From contig CAJTYO010000016.1 in the NCBI GenBank assembly GCA_910584045.1, forward strand, positions 1-25,504: a stretch of 25,504 nt of DNA. Reading direction: 5' to 3'. The position numbers and the translations under genes are program-made. This DNA is from an uncultured Oscillospiraceae bacterium. Its GTDB lineage: Bacteria > Bacillota > Clostridia > Oscillospirales > Oscillospiraceae. This document shows positions 21,383 through 25,504 of the stretch, in pieces. Each line of letters starts with the position of its first letter. Position 1 is the stretch's first letter. The notes beneath the pieces were generated by a model, which did not search any database, had not been told where the DNA came from, and worked only from the letters and a program-made list of their open reading frames with translations.

Positions 21383-22189
21383 TTCCACAGGTTCCGCCAG
21401 CAGACAGGTCTCGCCGGCCTCCTGCCGAAAGTCCTCGCCAGCTTCCGTCAAAACTGCCAGCAGTTCGGCGTACTCCTCCTCTGTCAGGGGATAGATTCGT
21501 CCAATCTCCCAGGGCAGACCCAGTTCCTCCTCTACCCACAGCCTGGCAGTCTCGCCGCCGACCGCCAGGGTGCCGGAGAGAGAGCTTGCCGTCTCCTCCG
21601 CCTCCTTGGAGGCGGACGCAGTAAGGGCAGGAGTCGGGGCGGGAGCCTCGTCAGAGACAGCGGTGCGCTCCCGTGTAGGTTCCGCCGCAGCGTCGTCCGC
21701 ATCCGTCATATAGGATGCCTCCTTTTTTGACATGGTGTTTATGCCATTGCCGCCCGCCGTTTCCGCCTCGTCTGCCGCCGGCATGTCGGGCAACATCGCC
21801 TGAGCCGCCACAGGCGGGTTCCCCGCCTGTGCAGACCGGGCGGCTTTTGTGTTTCCACCGCGCAGTCCAAAGGACCACAGCCCCACTGCCGCCAGGGTGC
21901 AGCAAGCCGCCAGCGCAGCCCACTGCCGCCAGCGGGGGAAGCCCAGAACCTTTTCCTCCCCCATCTGGGGGGCGGCGCGGACTCTCTCCATGACGGCGGC
22001 GGCAAAATCTGCTGGGACCTGAGCTTCCTCGCGGTCAAAGGCATCGTGGATGGCCACTAGGTCATCGAAGTATTGTTGGCAGGCGGGACAGCCCGTCAGG
22101 TGCTCCGCTAGCTCGGCCCGCTCCGCCTCGGTGACCTCTCCGTCCAGAAACGCACTGACCAGCGCCTCGTATTCCCCGCAGCTTCTCAT
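21380..22189 (-). CDS. Membrane-anchored zinc-finger anti-sigma factor
   Basis: The protein has 269 aa. The N-terminal anti-sigma domain has Cys4 and the H30-x3-C34-x2-C37 pattern (EHLTGCPACQQYF) of zinc-associated anti-sigma factors, followed by one membrane helix (about residues 90-109, WAALAACCTLAAVGLWSFGL). The extracytoplasmic part is a low-complexity Ala/Thr/Glu-rich linker and a small C-terminal domain (LWVEEELGLPWEIGRIYPL). It overlaps the preceding ECF sigma gene by 4 bases (ATGA), the usual arrangement for a cognate pair; it would hold the sigma factor inactive until an envelope signal arrives. Confidence 0.9.
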   Translation of the reverse strand: MRSCGEYEALVSAFLDGEVTEAERAELAEHLTGCPACQQYFDDLVAIHDAFDREEAQVPADFAAAVMERVRAAPQMGEEKVLGFPRWRQWAALAACCTLAAVGLWSFGLRGGNTKAARSAQAGNPPVAAQAMLPDMPAADEAETAGGNGINTMSKKEASYMTDADDAAAEPTRERTAVSDEAPAPTPALTASASKEAEETASSLSGTLAVGGETARLWVEEELGLPWEIGRIYPLTEEEYAELLAVLTEAGEDFRQEAGETCLLAEPVE

Positions 22190-22797
22190 AGGCGGCCGCC
22201 CCCCTTCCTCATACTCTCTGTAGGTTTAGACGGCAGCCAGCCGGATAAGTTCCCACTTTTCAGCAGGATCTTTCGCAGAGCGCTCCGTGCCCGGGAAATT
22301 CTGGATTTCACCGTCCCCAGGTCCAGGCCCAGCTCCCCGGCAATCTCCTCATAGCGCATCTCCTGCACCTCCCGGAGCACCAGCACTTGCCGGTGCTCCT
22401 CGCTGAGCTGCTCCAGCGCGGCCAGCACGGCCCGGCGCAGTTCCGCCCCCTCGGTCTGTTCCTGGGGGGAAGGGGTCGGATCGGCGGCGTCCAGGCCCAG
22501 GATCTCGTCCTCCAGACTGCGCTCTCCCTGCTGCCGCCGGGTCCGGCGCAGATGGTCGATGGCGGCGTTCTGGGTCAGGCGATACAGCCAGGTGGAGAAG
22601 CCCGCCTCCCCCCGAAAGCGGGGCAAGCCCCGCCATGCGGACAAAAAAGCCTCCTGAGCCACGTCACGAGCATCCTCCGGGCTGCCGCACATGCGCAAAG
22701 CCAGATTATACACTTTTTTTTCGTGAAGGCCCACCAATGCCTCGAAGGCGCTCTCGTCGCCCCCGGCGGCGGCCCGGGCCAGTTCGTCAACCGTCAT
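22186..22797 (-). CDS. ECF-type RNA polymerase sigma factor
   Basis: The protein has 203 aa. Region 2 (about residues 18-85) contains DARDVAQEAFLSAWRGLPRF and FSTWLYRLTQNAAIDHLRR; region 4 (about 120-178) contains the helix-turn-helix YEEIAGELGLDLGTVKSRIS. The basic tail after residue 180 is short and unusual but contains no extra domain. The AGAGGGA ribosome site and start codon lie inside the end of dusB, giving an 11-base overlap. Its partner anti-sigma factor follows directly. The set of genes it controls cannot be read from this window. Confidence 0.95.
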   Translation of the reverse strand: MTVDELARAAAGGDESAFEALVGLHEKKVYNLALRMCGSPEDARDVAQEAFLSAWRGLPRFRGEAGFSTWLYRLTQNAAIDHLRRTRRQQGERSLEDEILGLDAADPTPSPQEQTEGAELRRAVLAALEQLSEEHRQVLVLREVQEMRYEEIAGELGLDLGTVKSRISRARSALRKILLKSGNLSGWLPSKPTESMRKGGGRL

Positions 22798-23761
22798 GCA
22801 GATCCCTCTTGATACCCTTCGTCACATGGTACACATCCTCCAGCGTCTCCATCCGGACGATCTGCTCCTTATAGTACCCGGAATGGGGCACCCCCTTGAG
22901 ATACCAGGCGTAGTGCCGCCGGGCAGTGAGTACGGCAACCTTCTCACAGTTGTAGGCCGCCGCCAGCTCAATCTGGCGCACGGCCGTGTCACATCGCTCG
23001 CTCAGCGGAGGCCTGGGCGGCAGGGGCTCCCCCGCCAGGGCGGCAGCGGCCTCCTGAAATATCCAGGGATTGCCGAAGCAGCCCCGGCCGATCATTGCCA
23101 TATCGGCTCCGGTCTGCCGGAGGATGCGCGCCGCATCCTCCCCGGAGAAGATGTCCCCGTTGGCGATGACGGGGATGGAGACGGCATCCTTCACCTCCCG
23201 GATGGTGGACCAGTCCGCCGTGCCGCCGTACATCTGGACCCGGGTGCGCCCGTGGACTGCCACAGCGGCCACGCCTGCCGCCTCCAGCATCCGGCTCAGC
23301 TCCACGGCGTTGATACAGCTCTTGTCCCAGCCCCGGCGCATTTTCACCGTCACCGGTACGGGGCTGGCCTTCACCACCGCCTCCGCCAGGCGGGCGGCCT
23401 TCTCCGGGTCCTTCATCAGCGCCGCGCCGTCGCCGGAGGAGACCACCTTGCCCACCGGACAGCCCATGTTGATGTCCAGCAGCTGAGCCCCGCTGGCCTC
23501 AATGGCGATCTGGGCCGCCTCCGCCATACAGACAATATCGCTGCCAAAAATTTGGGCGGCAAGGGGCGTCTCGCCGGGGAAGGGCTTGAGGAGCAGCCGG
23601 CTTTTTTTATCCTGATAGCACAGGGCCTTAGCGCTCACCAGCTCCGTATAGGTCAGCCCCGCGCCCAGCTCGGCACAAATCTGCCGGAAGGCGGCGTCGG
23701 TGACGCCGGCCATGGGCGCGAGAGCCAGCTTTGAGTGGATGATGAGCCCGCCGATCTGCAT
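22787..23761 (-). CDS. dusB: tRNA-dihydrouridine synthase, DusB type
   Basis: The protein has 325 aa. It is an FMN-dependent enzyme that reduces uridine to dihydrouridine in the tRNA D-loop. The ATG at 23759-23761 has GGGAG about 8 bases upstream and starts the conserved MQIGGLIIHSKLALAPMAGV. The catalytic cysteine is Cys101 in LDINMGCPVGKVV; FMN/RNA-binding stretches include TVKMRRGWD, VHGRTRVQMYGG, VIANGDI and MIGRGCFGNPW. The C-terminal helical RNA-binding domain is present (ARRHYAWYLKGVP). It overlaps the ECF sigma gene downstream by 11 bases. In Bacillus, dusB is usually near lysS/ftsH rather than a sigma factor. Confidence 0.96.
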   Translation of the reverse strand: MQIGGLIIHSKLALAPMAGVTDAAFRQICAELGAGLTYTELVSAKALCYQDKKSRLLLKPFPGETPLAAQIFGSDIVCMAEAAQIAIEASGAQLLDINMGCPVGKVVSSGDGAALMKDPEKAARLAEAVVKASPVPVTVKMRRGWDKSCINAVELSRMLEAAGVAAVAVHGRTRVQMYGGTADWSTIREVKDAVSIPVIANGDIFSGEDAARILRQTGADMAMIGRGCFGNPWIFQEAAAALAGEPLPPRPPLSERCDTAVRQIELAAAYNCEKVAVLTARRHYAWYLKGVPHSGYYKEQIVRMETLEDVYHVTKGIKRDLHDG

Positions 23762-23827
23762 GTCAATCTCCCTTCCGCCGGCCCGCTGTGCGGGGCAAGG
23801 CGTGCAAAAATTTCGTAGAATGGGACG

Positions 23828-23856
23828 AGTATAGCACATTTTCTGCGGTCCGGCAA
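23828..23856 (-). promoter_or_regulatory. Promoter of the dusB-sigma-anti-sigma operon
   Basis: On the minus strand, TTGCCG (23851-23856) and TATACT (23828-23833) are 17 bases apart, about 67 bases before the dusB ATG. Confidence 0.65.
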
Positions 23857-23925
23857 TAGGGGGCGGCCGTCCTTTTCTCCCCGCCGAAACGGCTCGTCAT
23901 GAATAATCGACCGGCGAATGGATAG

Positions 23926-24609
23926 TTACCGTGTCAAGATTCCTCCATGATAGCAGATGTAGCGATGGCATTTGTATTGGAGCATCTTCTCAAGAGAGCG
24001 TTTTGCAGAGTCCATATCAAGGCAAAACGCCGGGTTTGCTATTGCAAGTTCACTTTCCACAAGAACCGCGGCGTCTCCGGTGATCATGTACTCATTGTCC
24101 AATAAGCGAATAGAAATATGGCCCGGCGTGGCAAGAACCTCACAGCCGCCGCCCCAATCAAATCTGTCGGCGTCATGGAGCAGAATATCCGGGAGAACGG
24201 GGCGGAGATTTCTAAATCTTGCGCAAAACTGTTCGCCAAAGGGCTTCTGGTCGTCTGGAAGCCGATGCTGCAGTTTTTCAGCCTGCTGCAGCCGGAGATT
24301 TTTTTGCTGTCCGGAAATATACGGCGCTTCTATGGAGGAGGCAAGAATTTCAACAGCGGGATATTTCGCCTTTAGCTCAGCGGCAGCGCCCATATGATCG
24401 TCATCCTGATGCGTCAACACCAGCTTTGTAAGGGCGCTTGGTGCAATATTATGGGTGCGAAGCTGTTCTTCTATCATGTGAAGCGAACCGGGATAGCCGC
24501 AGTCAACGAGAACAACGTCGCGCTCTCCCAGAAGAACGACCGGAAAGATATGCTGTTCAATATCGCCAAACATATATTTCAGATCAAGTGTTTCGCATCG
24601 TGCGGTCAT
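23926..24609 (-). CDS. MBL-fold metallo-hydrolase
   Basis: The protein has 227 aa with a metallo-beta-lactamase fold. The metal motif reads LTHQDDDHMG (His67, Asp69, Asp71, His72), a known variant of HxHxDH with Asp in place of the second His. TPGHISI, MITGDAAV and the C-terminal CYHGG supply the remaining ligand positions. The start codon overlaps the tadA stop in an ATGA, and AAAGGA is upstream. Base composition is visibly lower in GC than tadA and dusB on either side, hinting at separate origin. The substrate is not predictable; hydrolysis of a thioester or lactone is typical of such sequences. Confidence 0.88.
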   Translation of the reverse strand: MTARCETLDLKYMFGDIEQHIFPVVLLGERDVVLVDCGYPGSLHMIEEQLRTHNIAPSALTKLVLTHQDDDHMGAAAELKAKYPAVEILASSIEAPYISGQQKNLRLQQAEKLQHRLPDDQKPFGEQFCARFRNLRPVLPDILLHDADRFDWGGGCEVLATPGHISIRLLDNEYMITGDAAVLVESELAIANPAFCLDMDSAKRSLEKMLQYKCHRYICYHGGILTR

Positions 24610-25103
24610 GTCTGTTTCCTTTCAGAAAGAAAATAAACGGGCTCGTTCAACCGTCCTTCCCCGCGGCGCAGGCCCCGGAAGAAATCCCCCAGCACGGCCC
24701 GGCACTCCTCCTCCAATATCCCGCCTACCAGTGCGGGGGGGTGGGGAAAGTCCTCCATGAAGAGGTTCATTACGCCGCCGCAGGCCCCCATGGCGGCATC
24801 CCGGGCGCCGAAGCAGACCCGGGGGATGCGGGCGTTGAGTATAGCCCCCGCACACATGGGACAGGGCTCCAGGGTAACGTATAGCGCGCAGTCCTCCAGC
24901 CGCCAGGAGCCCAGTGCGGCGTTGGCCTGGGCAATGGCCTCGATCTCCGCGTGGGAGAGGGCGCTGTGCTTCTCCTCCCGGCGGTTGCGGCCCCGGGCGA
25001 TGATCTGTCCGTCCCGGACGATGACGCAGCCCACGGGTACCTCGCCGGCCTGGGCGGCCTCCTCGGCCAGACACAGGGCCTGGCGCATATAGTCTTCGTG
25101 CAT
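24606..25103 (-). CDS. tadA: tRNA-specific adenosine deaminase
   Basis: The protein has 165 aa. It converts adenosine 34 of the tRNA-Arg anticodon to inosine. The ATG at 25101-25103 is preferred: AGGAGGT lies 7 bases upstream and MHEDYMRQALCLAEEAAQAG begins the conserved fold. Zinc ligands are His51 in HAE (Glu53 is the proton shuttle) and Cys81/Cys84 in EPCPMC. The C-terminal end FFRGLR is typical of bacterial TadA. In Bacillus the gene (yaaJ) lies near dnaX-recR-yaaL-bofA; here YaaL- and BofA-like genes are next to it but divergent. It is followed by an MBL-fold gene, probably co-transcribed. Confidence 0.96.
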   Translation of the reverse strand: MHEDYMRQALCLAEEAAQAGEVPVGCVIVRDGQIIARGRNRREEKHSALSHAEIEAIAQANAALGSWRLEDCALYVTLEPCPMCAGAILNARIPRVCFGARDAAMGACGGVMNLFMEDFPHPPALVGGILEEECRAVLGDFFRGLRRGEGRLNEPVYFLSERKQT

Positions 25104-25156
25104 GGCATACCTCCTGCCTATAATTCTTCGCATCCAGTTATAAAACCAGGAATATT

Positions 25157-25171
25157 TGTCCAGAATGGACA
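25157..25171. promoter_or_regulatory. Short inverted repeat between tadA and the YaaL-like gene
   Basis: TGTCCA-GAA-TGGACA forms perfect 6-bp arms in the 96-base divergent region. It may be an operator; no clear -35/-10 pair was found beside it. Confidence 0.35.
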
Positions 25172-25199
25172 TAGATTGGGAACTGAGGAGGGATCTTCC

Positions 25200-25469
25200 A
25201 TGAAACGTATTTCCCCCATGCGCAGCCGGGGCGCGGAGGCTCCGGCCCTATTGGAATTAAAGACAAGCCTGCAGGAGACCCAGAGTGCGCTCAGCCACGC
25301 CTACACCGCCTTTGACTACGCCAGCGATCCGGAGCTGACGGAGGCCTGCATCTATGAGATTCAGTCCCTCCAGGCCCGGATGAACTACCTGGTCCGGCGT
25401 ATTAAGGAGATGGAACTGTGCGCGGCCACCGCCGTCGGGGTCCAGGCGGGGAGGGCCAGATGGATATGA
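25200..25469 (+). CDS. YaaL-like small protein (DUF2508 family)
   Basis: The protein has 89 aa. GAGGAGGGA lies about 8 bases before the ATG. The middle is a helical, coiled-coil-like stretch: LELKTSLQETQSALSHAYTA, then FDYASDPELTEACIYEIQSL, as in short YaaL/DUF2508 proteins that accompany bofA in sporulating Firmicutes. The gene's end overlaps the start of a small hydrophobic gene at the window edge, consistent with a yaaL-bofA pair. The function of YaaL is unknown. Assignment rests on size, helix pattern and context. Confidence 0.7.
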   Translation: MKRISPMRSRGAEAPALLELKTSLQETQSALSHAYTAFDYASDPELTEACIYEIQSLQARMNYLVRRIKEMELCAATAVGVQAGRARWI

Positions 25470-25504
25470 TATTCTGGACCCTGGCAGGGCTGGGGGCGGG
25501 GGGG
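25460..25504 (+). CDS. Start of a probable BofA-like membrane protein, cut by the window edge
   Basis: Fifteen codons are visible (MDMIFWTLAGLGAGG), a hydrophobic start of the kind seen in BofA, the inhibitor of pro-sigma-K processing. It overlaps the end of the YaaL-like gene by 10 bases, and a GGCGGGGAGGG ribosome site lies 5-10 bases upstream. The identification depends mainly on the gene order and is tentative. Confidence 0.4.
   Translation, partial: MDMIFWTLAGLGAGG

Overview
The window looks like chromosomal DNA of a GC-rich, low-motility-type gut Clostridium relative (Oscillospiraceae/Flavonifractor-Intestinimonas-like). This is inferred from strong AGGAGG ribosome sites, sigma-A type promoters with 17-bp spacers, several sugar ABC operons of Firmicutes type, a lysine riboswitch, and a YaaL/BofA-like pair at the right edge. 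No sequence search was possible, so the taxonomic guess rests on gene style only.

Layout. (1) 2-4438, plus strand: end of a sugar-binding lipoprotein, two MalF/MalG-type permeases and a GH36 alpha-galactosidase. This is a raffinose/melibiose-type uptake and hydrolysis operon. (2) 4439-4934: a 496-nt non-coding or degenerate island with a long terminator hairpin, a run of short hairpins and a minus-strand remnant reading frame. It leads into an AT-richer orphan lipoprotein gene with its own promoter (4935-5513). (3) 5634-8588, minus strand: a cytidylate-kinase-like protein, a 550-nt gap that includes an unexplained purine-rich stretch, and a split transketolase (two subunits). (4) 8821-10347, plus strand, divergent: a stand-alone N-terminal half of PTS enzyme I followed by a Cof-type HAD phosphatase. 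(5) 10434-12379: promoter, lysine riboswitch, terminator and an NhaC-family transporter. (6) 12386-13533, minus strand: 3-methyladenine DNA glycosylase I and a YpsA/DUF1273 SLOG protein. (7) 13671-16706, minus strand: AraC regulator, sugar nucleotidyltransferase and NahK-like sugar 1-kinase. Divergent from it (16917-21278, plus strand) are a PocR-AraC regulator and a complete second sugar ABC transporter (binding protein, attenuator-like hairpins, two permeases). (8) 21380-23761, minus strand: dusB, ECF sigma factor and membrane anti-sigma factor, overlapping one another. (9) 23926-25103, minus strand: tadA and an MBL-fold hydrolase. Divergent from these are a YaaL-like gene and the first codons of a probable bofA at the window edge.

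How they fit together. Most of the window is carbohydrate acquisition: two ABC importers that lack an encoded ATPase here (a shared MsmK-type ATPase elsewhere is the usual solution), an alpha-galactosidase, a sugar kinase/nucleotidyltransferase pair, a transketolase and two AraC regulators in a divergent control region. The least conventional items are the enzyme I half-protein, the structured island at 4439-4934, the purine-rich gap at 6380-6660, and the dense set of inverted repeats in the AraC control regions. I did not find a clear-cut new defence or mobile system.
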